A DNA stretch of 64,000 bases, taken from Halomonas urmiana (GTDB lineage: Bacteria; Pseudomonadota; Gammaproteobacteria; Pseudomonadales; Halomonadaceae). Location: contig NZ_VBUI01000020.1 in the NCBI RefSeq assembly GCF_005780185.1, positions 1 through 64,000 on the forward strand, given 5' to 3'. The notes beneath the pieces were generated by a model that did not search any database, was not told the DNA's origin, and worked only from the letters and a program-made list of their open reading frames with translations. The number at the start of each line of letters is the position of its first letter. Within the stretch, counting starts at the first letter, position 1. The position numbers were made by a program, and so were the translations under genes. This document shows, piece after piece, positions 9,074 through 19,347 of this stretch.

Positions 9074-9110
9074 CAAGACCCCATGGGACGGGGTGTCCCA
9101 TGGGGTCTTG
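9074..9110. terminator. Perfect 16-bp hairpin between rsd and mdh
   Basis: CAAGACCCCATGGGAC is followed by a 5-nt loop (GGGGT) and its exact reverse complement. It lies downstream of rsd/algQ and 173 bp upstream of mdh. No T-tract follows on either strand, so it may be an atypical terminator, an RNA-stability hairpin or a processing site. Confidence 0.6.
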
Positions 9111-9147
9111 TAGATGCCGCCGCGCACCGGCAACGCCGTCGAGGCGC

Positions 9148-9648
9148 TCAGGCCCGGGAGTCGGCCTCGGCGCGGGTGGCATCCGGTGAGTGGGCCGCAT
9201 GCAGCCGGGCGATCAGCCGATCCTCCAGCGCGAAGCGCTCGCCGAGCCCCTTGTGGAGGCGGTCGATCCAGGCCGGCAGCCGGGCGAGATGTTGCTCGCA
9301 GCGCGTCGAGGAGGCGTAGTCCTCGTCGAAGGCGAGCACCAGCTCGGTGGACATCTCGAGCCGTTCCATCAGCCGATCGGCCAGCGCCAGGGCGGGCTCG
9401 TCGTCGAAGGCCCGGGCCTCCTTGCGCAGCTGCGGATAGATCTCGAAGTGGCCGGCACTGATGTAGTCCATCAGCAGCTCGCTGAAGGCATCGACATGGG
9501 CCTTGGACACGGCCTCCAGCTCGGCATCGCAGGACGCCTTGAGGTCAACGAAGTGGACCAGCAGCTCACGGCGCGCCTCGAGCCAACGATCGATCAGCTG
9601 ATGGACACCACCCCAGCGTTCCTGGGCATTCGTGCAATCTTCCAGCAT
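9148..9648 (-). CDS. rsd: Rsd/AlgQ family anti-sigma-70 regulator
   Basis: A 166-residue helical protein opening with MLEDCTNAQERWGGVHQLID, close to the Pseudomonas AlgQ and E. coli Rsd N-terminus. Rsd binds the housekeeping sigma factor in stationary phase and lowers its use; AlgQ also affects alginate genes in Pseudomonas. The ATG at 9648 follows GGAGGT; an in-frame GTG two codons upstream overlaps the ribosome binding site and is less likely. It lies next to dsbB, as Rsd/AlgQ genes do in Pseudomonas. Confidence 0.9.
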   Translation of the reverse strand: MLEDCTNAQERWGGVHQLIDRWLEARRELLVHFVDLKASCDAELEAVSKAHVDAFSELLMDYISAGHFEIYPQLRKEARAFDDEPALALADRLMERLEMSTELVLAFDEDYASSTRCEQHLARLPAWIDRLHKGLGERFALEDRLIARLHAAHSPDATRAEADSRA

Positions 9649-9819
9649 GGACACCTCCCTTGCTCGACGGCCGGCAGCGACGGCATGCTCGACCCGCGAA
9701 GTGACAGACTCGCGCCTGCCGATGCCGGTGTCAATCCTGCCGCGCCGTCGGGGCGCTTCTTGTGCGTAAACGTTAGCGACTATGGCGCCGAAGGAACGAC
9801 GACCGGAGCGCGATCCCGC

Positions 9820-10356
9820 CTAGCCGGACCAGTGATAGCCGCGGCGGGGCCGATTGGCCGCGAGCAGCAGGCCCAGCGGGGCCAGCGCGAGGATCAGAAA
9901 GCCGACCAGGGTCCAGCCGGGCAGCGAGAGGCCGAGCACCCGGATGCCGACCTCGGCGCACTCCCCGGAGCCGGAGAGCACCTGGGACAGCACCTGCTGC
10001 CAGGGCAGGATCTCCATCATGTAGTCGAGGCCCGGACCGCAGGTCGGCACCTGGTCTGCCGGCAGCGACTGCAGCCAGAGGTGACGCCCCGCCACGGCGA
10101 TGCCGCCGCCCACGGCGCCAAGCGACAGCAGGCCGTAGAGCACCGCCCCCAGCCGCCCAACGGGGTTATGGAGCGCGGCCACCAGGAACACCGCGGCGGC
10201 GGCCAGCACCGCCACCCGCTGCAGGATGCACAGCGGGCAGGGCTCCAGTCCGACGACATGCTCGAGCACCAGGGCCACACCCATCATCAGCACGCAGAAG
10301 GCGAGCCCGGCGAGGCTCCAGGCGCGCACGTCCAGACGCCGGAGGTCATCGATCAT
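9820..10356 (-). CDS. dsbB: Disulfide bond formation protein B
   Basis: DsbB reoxidizes periplasmic DsbA and passes electrons to quinone. The 178-residue protein has four predicted membrane helices. It carries the first redox pair Cys40/Cys43 (CPLC) in the first periplasmic loop and the second pair Cys106/Cys133 in the second loop, all as expected. The start overlaps the gshA stop by 4 bp (ATGA). That overlap links thiol oxidation in the envelope to glutathione synthesis in one transcript. Confidence 0.95.
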   Translation of the reverse strand: MIDDLRRLDVRAWSLAGLAFCVLMMGVALVLEHVVGLEPCPLCILQRVAVLAAAAVFLVAALHNPVGRLGAVLYGLLSLGAVGGGIAVAGRHLWLQSLPADQVPTCGPGLDYMMEILPWQQVLSQVLSGSGECAEVGIRVLGLSLPGWTLVGFLILALAPLGLLLAANRPRRGYHWSG

Positions 10357-11987
10357 GAGGGCTCCCCCGTCTGCAGCGGGGTGACGCTGCGGACCTCCCT
10401 GGCGCGTTCGAAGTAGCGGGCCAGAAAGCTGTCGAAGTCCTCCTCGTCCGCGGCCTCGATGTCCGCCTGCTGGTCGCGGGAGCTCGCCACCAGATCATCG
10501 AACAGGGCCTCCCGGGCGGGGTCCATGGGCGTATCGCGAAAGTCCCGGGCCTGCTCCCGGGCGAGGCCGAGCATGGCCTCGAGGAAGGACTCGCCGGTCG
10601 ACTCGAGCCGGTCGAGCAGCCGCCCGGAGGGCGTCAGGGCCGGATCCTTCAAGAGCGGCGTCAGCGCGGCCAGGGCCTCGCGGTGGGGCTCGTCCTCCTC
10701 CAGCCGGTCGAGCAGCTCGGCCACCGGGGCCATCTCGGCCAGTATCTCGCCGCCCCAGTCGGCGATGGAGCGGTGCCGGCCATCCTGCAGCAGGCGCAGC
10801 GCCGGATCCCGGCCACGCTCGACCACCAGGCGACGGTTGTCGTCCAGCCGGTCGCACTCGTCGTCGGGAATCCACGGGCTATCGCTGAGCAGGCACCACA
10901 TCAGGAAGGTGTCGAGGAAGCGGATCTGGATCTCGTCGACGCCCAGCGGCAGGAAGGGATTGAGGTCCAGGCAGCGCACCTCGATGTACTCGACGCCGCG
11001 GGCCTCCAGCGCCTGACTGGGGGTCTCGTCGTGGCGCGTCACCCGCTTGGGGCGAATGTCGCTGTAGTACTCGTTCTCGATCTGCAGGATGTTGGCATTG
11101 AGCTGGCGCCACTCGTCCCCCTCGTTCACGCCCCGCCGGCGGTAGTCCGCCCAGGGGGTGGCGATGGCGTGGCGCAGGGTGTTGACGTAGTTGGAGAGCG
11201 AGTTGAAGCAGATCTTGAGCTGCTCCTGGACCTTGTTCTGGTAGCCCAGACCCGACATGCGCAGGCTGGTGGCGTGGCGCGACACCAGAGTCGCGTCGCC
11301 ATGGGGTTCGAGCTTCTCGGGCACCCGGCCGTCGGGGAGGAAGCTGCGGTCGAGCGCCGGCGAGGCGCCGAACAGGTAGAGCAGCAGCCAGCTGTGGCGA
11401 CGGAAGTTGCGAATCAGGCCGAAGTAGCGCGCCGAACGGTAGTCATCGAGGGGCGTATCGGCGTCGCCGTCGAGCTCGCGCAGGCGCTCCCAGAGGTCGT
11501 CGGGCAGCGAGACGTTGTAGTGCACGCCGGCGATGGCCTGCATGATCCGCCCGTAGCGAACGTCCAGCCCCTGACGATAGACCCGTTTCATGATGCCCAC
11601 ATTGGAGGTGCCATAGTCGGCGATGGGTACGCTGTCGTTGCCGTCCAGGCGCGCCGGCATGCTGGCCGGCCAGATCAGCTCATCGCCCAGATAGCGATAG
11701 CTGAAGCGGTGCAGGTCGCCGAGGAAATCGAGGGCGTCAGCGGGCCGGCAGGTGACCGGCGTGATGTACTCCAGCAGCGCCTCGGAATAGTCGGTCGTGA
11801 TATGCGGATGGGTCAGCTTGGACCCCAGGGCGGCCGGGTGCGGCGTGGCGGCGATGCGCCCCTCGCCGTCGACGCGCAGCCCCTCCTTCTCGATGCCGCG
11901 ACGCAGGCGGCCGACGCGCCCCTGGTCGGCCAGCCCCTTGAGTCGATCGACGCGGGCGTTAAGCGATTCGGACAAGTTGGTCACCAT
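10353..11987 (-). CDS. gshA: Glutamate-cysteine ligase
   Basis: Catalyses the first, ATP-dependent step of glutathione synthesis. The product of about 544 residues shows the type 1 proteobacterial GshA pattern: [11 protein letters not shown] near the N-terminus, [26 protein letters not shown], and later [11 protein letters not shown]. The start at 11987 is chosen for family length, but it lacks a ribosome binding site. A GC hairpin with a T5 run lies immediately upstream. An upstream ATG at 12023 would read through that hairpin, so the start is uncertain. The gene lies between tex and dsbB and overlaps dsbB. Confidence 0.93.
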   Translation of the reverse strand: MVTNLSESLNARVDRLKGLADQGRVGRLRRGIEKEGLRVDGEGRIAATPHPAALGSKLTHPHITTDYSEALLEYITPVTCRPADALDFLGDLHRFSYRYLGDELIWPASMPARLDGNDSVPIADYGTSNVGIMKRVYRQGLDVRYGRIMQAIAGVHYNVSLPDDLWERLRELDGDADTPLDDYRSARYFGLIRNFRRHSWLLLYLFGASPALDRSFLPDGRVPEKLEPHGDATLVSRHATSLRMSGLGYQNKVQEQLKICFNSLSNYVNTLRHAIATPWADYRRRGVNEGDEWRQLNANILQIENEYYSDIRPKRVTRHDETPSQALEARGVEYIEVRCLDLNPFLPLGVDEIQIRFLDTFLMWCLLSDSPWIPDDECDRLDDNRRLVVERGRDPALRLLQDGRHRSIADWGGEILAEMAPVAELLDRLEEDEPHREALAALTPLLKDPALTPSGRLLDRLESTGESFLEAMLGLAREQARDFRDTPMDPAREALFDDLVASSRDQQADIEAADEEDFDSFLARYFERAREVRSVTPLQTGEPS

Positions 11988-11989
11988 AT

Positions 11990-12015
11990 GGAAAAAGCGG
12001 GCGCCCGGGCGCCCG
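11990..12015 (-). terminator. Terminator-like palindrome at the gshA start
   Basis: A perfect palindrome (GGGCGCCCGGGCGCCC, 11999-12014, extended by one C-G pair) can fold into a 7-bp stem. On the minus strand it is followed by GCTTTTTCC and then the gshA ATG at 11987. This is the shape of an intrinsic terminator for tex. Its position at the gshA start would also make it an attenuator or a block to initiation. Confidence 0.5.
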
Positions 12016-12073
12016 ACAAGCATCAGATTAGGGCGCGGCCCGCTGGCGGTTCAAGGACAGCGACGCATCACGA

Positions 12074-14422
12074 TCAGCGCCCCTTCTTGGCCTTCAAGAG
12101 GGCCGCGCCCAGGGCGCCCATCTGGTCGCCCTGCTCTGGCGCCTTGCTGCGGGCGGCCTTGCCGCGACCGCGCGCCTCATCGTCGGCGCGACGCGCCTTG
12201 CCGGCGGGGCGCTCGTCGCCCGACGCCTCCGGCTGATCGCTGAGCCGCATGGTCAGGCCGATGCGCGAGCGCGGAAGGTCGACGCTCATCACCTTGACCC
12301 GCACGATATCGCCGGCCTTGACCACGCTGCGCGGGTCCTCGACGAAGCTCTCGGAGAGCGCCGAGATATGCACCAGGCCATCCTGATGCACGCCGATATC
12401 GACGAAGGCGCCGAAGTGGGTGACGTTGGTCACGCTGCCCTCGAGGATCATGCCCGGCTCGAGGTCCTTGAGCGTCTCGACGCCCTCGCGGAACTCGGCC
12501 GCCTTGAACTCGGGGCGCGGGTCGCGGCCCGGCTTGTCGAGCTCGGCGAGGATATCGCTGACGGTGGGCACGCCGAAGCGCTGGTCGGCGAACTCGGCCG
12601 GCTTGAGCGACTTGAGGGTCGCGCTGTCGCCGATTAGCCCGGCCAGGTCGCGGCCGCTGCGCTTGGCGATGCGCTCCACCAGCGGATAGGCCTCGGGGTG
12701 CACGGCGCTGGCGTCCAGCGGGTTGTCGCCGTTCATGATGCGCAGGAAGCCCGCGCACTGCTCGAAGGTCTTGGGCCCCAGGCGGCTGACGTCGAGCAGC
12801 GCCCGGCGGCTGGTGAAGGCGCCCTCGGCGTTGCGCCGGGCGACGATGTTGTCGGCCAGCGCCGCGTTGAGGCCGGCGACCCGGGAGAGCAACGCGCTCG
12901 ACGCGGTATTGAGATCCACCCCCACGGCGTTGACGCAGTCCTCGATCACCGCCTCGAGGCTCCTGGAGAGCTGTAGCTGAGAGACATCGTGCTGGTACTG
13001 CCCCACGCCGATGGACTTGGGTTCGATCTTGACGAGTTCCGCTAGCGGGTCCTGCAGGCGCCGGGCGATGGAGACCGCGCCGCGGATACTGACGTCGAGG
13101 TCCGGGAACTCCCGGGAGGCGTATTCCGAGGCGGAGTAGACCGAGGCGCCGGCCTCGCTGACCATCACCTTGGCGAGCCGGTGCGTCTCGGCCATGGCCT
13201 TGACCAAGTCGCCTGCCAGGCGGTCGGTCTCGCGGCTGGCCGTGCCGTTACCCACGGCGATCAGCGCCACGTCGTGCTTCTTCACCAGCCGCGCCAGCTC
13301 GGCCAGCGAGGCCGCCCAGGCGTTGCGGGGCGCGTGGGGGTAGATGGTGGCATGCTCGAGGAACTGGCCGGTGGCATCGACCACCGCCACCTTGCAACCG
13401 GTGCGCAGGCCCGGATCGATGGCGAGCGTCGCCTTCTGTCCCGCCGGGGCGGCCAGCAGCAGGTCCTTGAGGTTGGCGGCGAAGACCTCGATGGCCTCGA
13501 GCTCGGCGCGCTCGCGCAGCCGGCCCATCAGTTCGGTCTCGAGGTGGGTGTAAAGCTTGACCCGCCAGGTCCAGCGCACCACCTCGGCGAGCCAGCGGTC
13601 GGCGGGACGTCCCTGGTCGCTGATCGAGAAGTGCTTGGCGATGGCCACCTGGGCCGGGTGGACCGGCGCCTCGTCCTCGCCGGGCAGGCGCAGGGTCAGC
13701 GCCAGCACGCCCTCGTTGCGACCCCGGAACATCGCCAGCGCGCGGTGCGACGGCACCTTGGCGAGCCTCTCGTCGTGCTCGAAGTAGTCGGAGAACTTGG
13801 CGCCCTCCTGCTCCTTGCCGGCGATCAGCCGGGCACAGAGCTCGCCCTCGCTCCACAGCCGCTCGCGCAGGCGCCCCACCAGCTCGGGGTCCTCGGCGAA
13901 GCGCTCCATGAGAATCTGCTTGGCGCCATCCAGGGCCGCCTTGGCGTCCTCGACGGCCGGGATGTCGCCTTCCGCGGCGCGAAGATACTTGGCCGCCTCG
14001 GTCGCGGGGGTGAGACTCGGGTCGGCCAGCAGCGCCTCGGCCAGCGGCTCGAGTCCCGCCTCGCGGGCGATCTGCGCCTTGGTGCGTCGCTTCTTCTTGT
14101 AGGGAAGATAGAGGTCTTCGAGGCGCTGCTTGGTGTCGGCGGCGCGGATGCTGGCGGCCAGGGCGTCGGTGAGCTTGCCCTGCTCGTCGATGGCGGCGAG
14201 CACCGCCCCGCGGCGCTCCTCGAGTTCGCGCAGGTAGGCGAGTCGCTCGTGGAGCTGGCGCAGCTGGATGTCATCCAGTCCGCCGGTGACTTCTTTGCGG
14301 TAGCGGGCGATGAAGGGCACGGTGGCCCCGCCATCCAGCAGCTCCACCGTGGCCGAGACCTGCGGCGGACGAACGGCGAGTTCCTCGGCGAGGCGGGCGA
14401 TGATCTTGTCGTGTGCGTCCAT
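12074..14422 (-). CDS. tex: RNA-binding transcription accessory protein Tex
   Basis: A 782-residue cytoplasmic nucleic-acid-binding protein. From N to C it shows the helical Tex-N region, a YqgF-like RNase H fold (about 325-450, [19 protein letters not shown]), helix-hairpin-helix repeats (about 490-560) and a C-terminal S1 RNA-binding domain (about 645-715, [18 protein letters not shown]). A basic Arg/Lys-rich tail follows. Tex affects transcription and mRNA metabolism in several pathogens; its exact biochemical role is not fully settled. It is read toward gshA. Confidence 0.95.
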   Translation of the reverse strand: MDAHDKIIARLAEELAVRPPQVSATVELLDGGATVPFIARYRKEVTGGLDDIQLRQLHERLAYLRELEERRGAVLAAIDEQGKLTDALAASIRAADTKQRLEDLYLPYKKKRRTKAQIAREAGLEPLAEALLADPSLTPATEAAKYLRAAEGDIPAVEDAKAALDGAKQILMERFAEDPELVGRLRERLWSEGELCARLIAGKEQEGAKFSDYFEHDERLAKVPSHRALAMFRGRNEGVLALTLRLPGEDEAPVHPAQVAIAKHFSISDQGRPADRWLAEVVRWTWRVKLYTHLETELMGRLRERAELEAIEVFAANLKDLLLAAPAGQKATLAIDPGLRTGCKVAVVDATGQFLEHATIYPHAPRNAWAASLAELARLVKKHDVALIAVGNGTASRETDRLAGDLVKAMAETHRLAKVMVSEAGASVYSASEYASREFPDLDVSIRGAVSIARRLQDPLAELVKIEPKSIGVGQYQHDVSQLQLSRSLEAVIEDCVNAVGVDLNTASSALLSRVAGLNAALADNIVARRNAEGAFTSRRALLDVSRLGPKTFEQCAGFLRIMNGDNPLDASAVHPEAYPLVERIAKRSGRDLAGLIGDSATLKSLKPAEFADQRFGVPTVSDILAELDKPGRDPRPEFKAAEFREGVETLKDLEPGMILEGSVTNVTHFGAFVDIGVHQDGLVHISALSESFVEDPRSVVKAGDIVRVKVMSVDLPRSRIGLTMRLSDQPEASGDERPAGKARRADDEARGRGKAARSKAPEQGDQMGALGAALLKAKKGR

Positions 14423-14507
14423 GAAATCCTTGGCAGTCAGCGTCCAGAGAATCGCGACAAGGTATCACACGCCTGGCTTCGCCGGGAGCCTGGCCGGGCT
14501 TCACCCG

Positions 14508-14662
14508 AGCTGGAAGCTGGAAGCTGGAAGCTGGAAGCTGGAAGCTGGAAGTCAGCTTGTGACCTCGAGACCCGCATCAAGGGTTTTCTTCAAGCTTCCA
14601 GGAGCGAAGCGACGCTCTTCCAGCGGCGAAGCCGCGCTCTTCCAGCTCCCGGCGAAGCCGGG
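14508..14662. repeat. AAGCTGG heptamer array plus GAA-triloop hairpins between msrB and tex
   Basis: About six AAGCTGG units (14508-14551) lead into a diverged form of the 49-bp module. Three small hairpins follow: GAGCG..CGCTC, GCGGC-GAA-GCCGC and CCCGGC-GAA-GCCGGG (14648-14662). They are linked by CTCTTCCAGC spacers. The last hairpin directly abuts the msrB stop codon (14663-14665), exactly as at ptsP. Confidence 0.88.
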
Positions 14663-15160
14663 CTATGCCGGGCTGAAGCTCAAGGCCAGGCCGTTGTTGC
14701 ACCAGCGCAGCCCGGTGGGTTCGGGGCCGTCCTCGAAGATGTGCCCTTGGTGGCCGCCGCAGCGGGCGCAGTGGTATTCGGTGCGCGGGAAGACCAGGAA
14801 ATAGTCGACGCTGGTCAGCAGATGGCCCTCGACGTGCTCGAAGAAGCTCGGCCAGCCGGTGCCGGAATCGTACTTCATGTCGCTTTCGAAGAGCAGCAGC
14901 TCGCAGCCCGCACAGCGGTACTCGCCCGGGCGGGTCTCCTTGTCCAGCGGGCTCGAGAACGCCGGCTCGGTGCCCTCCTCACGCAGGATCTCGAACTGCT
15001 CGTCGCTGAGGCGTTCCCGCCACTCGGCCTCGGAGAGCTCCAGCACCTCGATGTCGTCGGCGCGCTCGAGATCGGGCTTGGGACGAGCGATGGCCAGGCC
15101 CGGGGCCAGGGTCGACAGTCCGCCGACTCCTAGAAGACCCAGGAAGTTGCGTCGTTTCAT
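14663..15160 (-). CDS. msrB: Tat-exported peptide-methionine (R)-S-oxide reductase
   Basis: MsrB reduces methionine-R-sulfoxide in proteins. The 165-residue product begins MKRRNFLGLLGVGG, a twin-arginine signal (RRNFLG), which suggests export of the folded enzyme. The catalytic domain has SGTGWPSF, zinc-ligand pairs CAGC and CARC, and the catalytic Cys in RWCNNGLALSF. The ATG at 15160 follows GGGAGA with good spacing. An exported MsrB fits the several envelope thiol and redox genes in this window. The stop is followed at once by a GC hairpin of the repeat family. Confidence 0.92.
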   Translation of the reverse strand: MKRRNFLGLLGVGGLSTLAPGLAIARPKPDLERADDIEVLELSEAEWRERLSDEQFEILREEGTEPAFSSPLDKETRPGEYRCAGCELLLFESDMKYDSGTGWPSFFEHVEGHLLTSVDYFLVFPRTEYHCARCGGHQGHIFEDGPEPTGLRWCNNGLALSFSPA

Positions 15161-15219
15161 GGTCACTCTCCCATCAACGGGGTGTGTTCTGTGTCGTGCT
15201 CTCCCCGATTTCCTTACAC

Positions 15220-15253
15220 CAAAAAAGAGGGGGAAGCCTCGGCTTCCCCCTCT
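15220..15253 (-). terminator. Intrinsic terminator of pckA
   Basis: A 13-bp inverted repeat (AGAGGGGGAAGCC with GGCTTCCCCCTCT) with a very small loop. On the pckA strand it is followed by six T residues. It begins about 40 bp after the pckA stop. Confidence 0.93.
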
Positions 15254-15292
15254 CGGACAGGTCTCGGGCGTTCGGGTTCTCCCCGCCCCGCC

Positions 15293-16861
15293 TCAGGTCA
15301 GGCTAGGGCCGGCCTTGACGATGGCCTCGTTGACGCCGTCGAACTTCTTGAAGTTATCGACGAACTTGGCGACCAGCTCGCGCAGGTGGCGATCGTAGGC
15401 GGCCTTGTCTTCCCAGGTCTCGCGCGGGTCGAGCAGGCTGGAGTCGACGCCCGGCACGGCGGTCGGCACGGACAGGTTCAGGCCCTCGACCATGCGCGTC
15501 TCGACATCGCGCAGCACACCGGACTGGATAGCGCTGATGATGGCGCGGGTGGTCGGGATGGAGAAGCGCGCACCGCCTTCGCCGTAGGCGCCGCCGGTCC
15601 AGCCGGTGTTGACGAGGTAGACCTTGGCGTCCTGCTCGGCCACGCGGCGGATCAGCAGGTCGGCGTACTCGCGGGCCGGACGCGGGAAGAACGGCGCGCC
15701 GAAGCAGGTGGAGAAGGTCGCCTCGAGGCCGGCCGTGGAGCCCACCTCGGTGGAGCCGACCTTGGCGGTGTAGCCGGAGAGGAAATGGTAGGCCGCGGCT
15801 TCCTTGGAGAGCACGGAAACCGGCGGCAACACGCCGCTCATGTCGCAGGTCAGGAAGACGATGGCATTGGGCTCGTCGGCCCGGTTCTCGTCCACGCGCT
15901 TCTCGACGTGCTCCAGCGGGTAGGCGGCACGGGAGTTCTGGGTCAGGCTGTCGTCGGCGTAGTCCGGCTGGCGACGGTCGTCGAGGACCACGTTCTCCAG
16001 CACGGTGCCGAACTTGATGGCGTTCCAGATGATCGGCTCGTTCTTCTCGGAGAGGTCGATGCACTTGGCGTAGCAGCCACCCTCGAAGTTGAAGACCGTG
16101 CCCGGGCCCCAGCCGTGCTCGTCATCGCCGATCAAGAAGCGCGCCGGATCGGCGGACAGGGTGGTCTTGCCGGTGCCGGAGAGACCGAAGAACAGCGTGG
16201 TGTTGCCATCCTCGCCCACGTTGGCGGAGCAGTGCATCGGCAGCACGTCGGCGGCTGGCAGCAGGAAGTTCAGTACCGAGAACATCGCCTTCTTCATCTC
16301 GCCGGCGTAGCGCATACCGGCGATCAGCACCTTCTGCTGGGCGAAGTTGAGGATCACGCAGCCCTCGGAGTTGGTGCCGTCGCGGGCCGGATCGCACTCG
16401 AAGAAGGGCGCGTTGAGGACGGTCCACTCGTCCTTGGCCGAGGGATTGAAGGCCTCGGGGCGCACGAACATGGTGCGGCCGAACAGGTTGTGCCAGGCGG
16501 TCTCGGTGGTGACGCGCACCGGCAGGTGGTGGACGGGATCGCTGCCCACGTGAAGCTCGGAGACATAGGACTCGCCGCTGGCCAGGTACTCCTCGACGCG
16601 GGTCCAGAGCGCATCGAAGCGGTCCGCCGGAAAGGGGCGGTTGACGCTGCCCCAGTCGATCTGGCCGTTGGTGCTCGGCTCATCGACGATGTAGCGGTCC
16701 TTGGGGGAGCGACCGGTGCGCACGCCGGTGTTCACCACCAGGGCGCCGTGGGCGGCCAGGCGACCTTCCCCGCTGGCCACCGCCCGCTCGATCAGCTCGG
16801 CGCTGCAGAGGTTGACGTGGGAAGTGGCGGCTTGCTGGGGGGCGGCTTGAGTCGTGGTCAT
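15293..16861 (-). CDS. pckA: Phosphoenolpyruvate carboxykinase (ATP)
   Basis: Converts oxaloacetate and ATP to PEP for gluconeogenesis. The 522-residue protein has the arginine loop [16 protein letters not shown], the kinase-1a P-loop [11 protein letters not shown] (about 240-250), the metal-binding [10 protein letters not shown] and the ENVVLDD stretch. All are typical of ATP-dependent PckA. It stands alone between terminator 15220-15253 and a 278-bp upstream gap that must hold the promoter and contains an 18-bp inverted repeat. Confidence 0.96.
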   Translation of the reverse strand: MTTTQAAPQQAATSHVNLCSAELIERAVASGEGRLAAHGALVVNTGVRTGRSPKDRYIVDEPSTNGQIDWGSVNRPFPADRFDALWTRVEEYLASGESYVSELHVGSDPVHHLPVRVTTETAWHNLFGRTMFVRPEAFNPSAKDEWTVLNAPFFECDPARDGTNSEGCVILNFAQQKVLIAGMRYAGEMKKAMFSVLNFLLPAADVLPMHCSANVGEDGNTTLFFGLSGTGKTTLSADPARFLIGDDEHGWGPGTVFNFEGGCYAKCIDLSEKNEPIIWNAIKFGTVLENVVLDDRRQPDYADDSLTQNSRAAYPLEHVEKRVDENRADEPNAIVFLTCDMSGVLPPVSVLSKEAAAYHFLSGYTAKVGSTEVGSTAGLEATFSTCFGAPFFPRPAREYADLLIRRVAEQDAKVYLVNTGWTGGAYGEGGARFSIPTTRAIISAIQSGVLRDVETRMVEGLNLSVPTAVPGVDSSLLDPRETWEDKAAYDRHLRELVAKFVDNFKKFDGVNEAIVKAGPSLT

Positions 16862-17046
16862 GTCGTTTCCTGGGCCTTGCGGCCGCTTCTCTCTCGTGTG
16901 CCGGGCGTCGGTGACGCAACGTGGGTCGTACCAAGATCGCCGCGTGCGGGGTGTTCCCGTCTGTTGGTTGGCGATCGAACCAGAAAATCGGCGCCATTAT
17001 GGCAAAAAGCCGGCCGCCAGGAAACGCCGTTCTTTGGCGGAGTTCT

Positions 17047-17064
17047 TGTAGTTTTACTACTACA
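17047..17064. promoter_or_regulatory. Inverted repeat upstream of pckA
   Basis: TGTAGT-TTTACT-ACTACA is a perfect 6-bp inverted repeat with a 6-bp spacer, about 190 bp upstream of the pckA start and 75 bp beyond the 3' end of hslO. It could be an operator for a regulator of central carbon genes. The spacing does not match the HexR site I know (TGTA-N7-TACA), so no regulator is assigned. Confidence 0.35.
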
Positions 17065-17139
17065 TCGACGCCGTTCACAGCCGCTCACTTAAAAACCCAT
17101 GCTGCTTTGCAACAACGAAGGCACCGACGGTGCGCCCGC

Positions 17140-18015
17140 TCAGTGCAGCGTGGGCACCGGTCCCTGGGGATCGTCCAGCATCGCCTCGATCTCCACGGCA
17201 CTGAACGGGTAGCGGGTGTGGCAGAAGTGGCACTGGGTCTCGATGCCGCCCTGCTCGGCCAGCACCTCGCGCAGCTCCTGCGCCCCCAGTCCCAGCAGGG
17301 CCCCGGCGATGCGCTCGCGAGAGCAGGTGCAGCCGAAGTAGAGCGCCTTGGGATCGAAGACCCGCACCTCCTCCTCGTGATAGAGCCGACGCAGCACCTC
17401 GAGCGGCTCGAGGCCCAGCAGCTCCTCGTCCTTGAGCGTCTCGGCCAGGTGCACGGTGCGCTCCCAGGCGTCGTCGTCCTGGTTGAGCGAGTCGTCGGGC
17501 AGGCGCTGCAGCAGCAATCCGCCGGCACGCTGGCCGTCGGCGGTCAGCCACAGCCGGGTGGGCAGCTGCTCGGACTGCGCGAAGTAGGCGGCGAGGCAGC
17601 CCGCCAGGCTGTCGTGCTCCAGGGCCACGATGCCCTGATAGCGCTGGCCATCGGTGGGGTCCAGGGTGATCACGATCTGCCCCTCGCCGACCAGCTCGCG
17701 GAAGCCGGCGGCGTCGCCGGGAATCGCGGCCTCCTCGTCCAGGCGGGCGATGGCGCGCAGCTCGCCGCCGGGATTGGATTCGGCCATCAGCAGGGAGAGC
17801 GTTCCCTGGCCGCGCACCTCGATGCTCAGGGTGCCGTCGAGCTTGACCGTGTCGGTGAGCAGCGCCACCGCACAGAGCAACTCACCCAGCAGGTGATTCA
17901 CCGCACCGGGATAATCGTGGCGCTCGAGCACGTCGGCATAGGCGCGTTCGAGGGTGACGATCTCGCCGCGCACGTTGGTACGCTCGAAGAGAAAACGCTG
18001 GATCTGGTCGTTCAT
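17140..18015 (-). CDS. hslO: Hsp33 redox-activated holdase chaperone
   Basis: Hsp33 is a cytoplasmic chaperone switched on by oxidation and unfolding of its zinc centre. The 291-residue product starts [18 protein letters not shown] and ends in the zinc region with CTC and CHFC cysteine pairs, the full redox switch. The start at 18015 gives the standard length; an earlier ATG at 18081 would add 22 unsupported residues. It lies downstream of hslR (Hsp15), the usual pairing, with a hairpin between them. Confidence 0.95.
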   Translation of the reverse strand: MNDQIQRFLFERTNVRGEIVTLERAYADVLERHDYPGAVNHLLGELLCAVALLTDTVKLDGTLSIEVRGQGTLSLLMAESNPGGELRAIARLDEEAAIPGDAAGFRELVGEGQIVITLDPTDGQRYQGIVALEHDSLAGCLAAYFAQSEQLPTRLWLTADGQRAGGLLLQRLPDDSLNQDDDAWERTVHLAETLKDEELLGLEPLEVLRRLYHEEEVRVFDPKALYFGCTCSRERIAGALLGLGAQELREVLAEQGGIETQCHFCHTRYPFSAVEIEAMLDDPQGPVPTLH

Positions 18016-18088
18016 GTCGTCTGAAACCTGAAGGGTGAATAGCAAGGGCGGAGGTAGGAAAGGCCGGGATGGCCGGGGCATGGGGCGC

Positions 18089-18107
18089 CGCGGTCATGGC
18101 GACCGCG
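18089..18107. other. Hairpin between hslR and hslO
   Basis: CGCGGTC-ATGGC-GACCGCG forms a 7-bp stem in the 109-bp gap between hslR and hslO. Flanking GGGG and CCCC can lengthen it with a small bulge. No T-tract follows. It could be a weak terminator, an attenuator or an RNA stability element. Confidence 0.45.
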
Positions 18108-18124
18108 ACCCCTGGCGCGGCGGC

Positions 18125-18503
<379 letters not shown>

Positions 18504-18511
<8 letters not shown>

Positions 18512-19199
18512 GGCGTTCTCCGTGGCGATCTCCCGGGACCGGCGGGCGCTCTTCGGGCAGCAGGCGGGCGAAGCGATCCAGGGCGATGAACGCTTCGAGC
18601 TCCTTCTCGGGCCGGCGGCTGTCGGGCTGCTTGATGCCCAGCAGGTGGCGGATACCGAATTCGCGGGCGCTCTCGAGCACCGAGGCGTTGTCGTCGATGA
18701 ACAGGGTCCGCTCGGGATCGAAGGGCTCGACCTCCTGGAGGGCGAACCAGAAGGCCTGTTCCTCCTTGGGCACGCCCAGGTCCGCCGAGGAGACGATGGC
18801 GTCGAGGTACTCCTCCAGCCCGGTCAGCGGCAGCTTGAGCGCCAGGCTCTCGCGGTCGGCGTTGGTGGCCAGCACGACCCGGGGATGCGCCGCCTTCAGC
18901 CACTGCAGGAAATCCAGGGCGTCGCCACGCAGGCCGATCAGGTGCTGCACCTCGCGCTTGAGGGCGACCACGTCGACCCCCAGCTCGCGGCTCCAGTAGG
19001 CCAGGCTGTACCAGTTGAGGGTGCCCTGTTCGCGGATGATCCGCGCGCGTATCTCCTCCTGGGTCGATTCGTCCAGGCGGTGCAGCTCGACGTAGCGCCG
19101 CGGCAGGTGCTCGAGCCAGAAGTGGCTGTCGAAGTGCAGGTCTAGCAGGGTGCCGTCCATGTCCAGCAGGACGGTATCGATGGCGCGCCAGTCGATCAT
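18504..19199 (-). CDS. yrfG: HAD-family GMP/IMP nucleotidase (YrfG-like)
   Basis: A 231-residue HAD hydrolase with motif I DTVLLDMDGTLLDL near the N-terminus, motif II LATNA, motif III Lys in GVPKEE and motif IV LFIDDN. E. coli YrfG dephosphorylates purine monophosphates such as GMP and IMP. Similarity and the position directly before hslR-hslO support the same family. GGAG lies upstream of the ATG at 19199; a reading frame reaching back to 19397 is not supported. It is divergent from nudE. Confidence 0.87.
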
Positions 19200-19347
19200 C
19201 GCTACTCCGGGAGTGAGTCGGGGGCGGTTGAGACGTAGTATTGTATCGAATCGCCAGGCGTGACGCATATCGACCGCCCGGCCCTCGGGCCTTGGATGTC
19301 GCGCGTCATCGCCGCTGCCACACGCCCCCGCCATACGGAGTCTTGCC

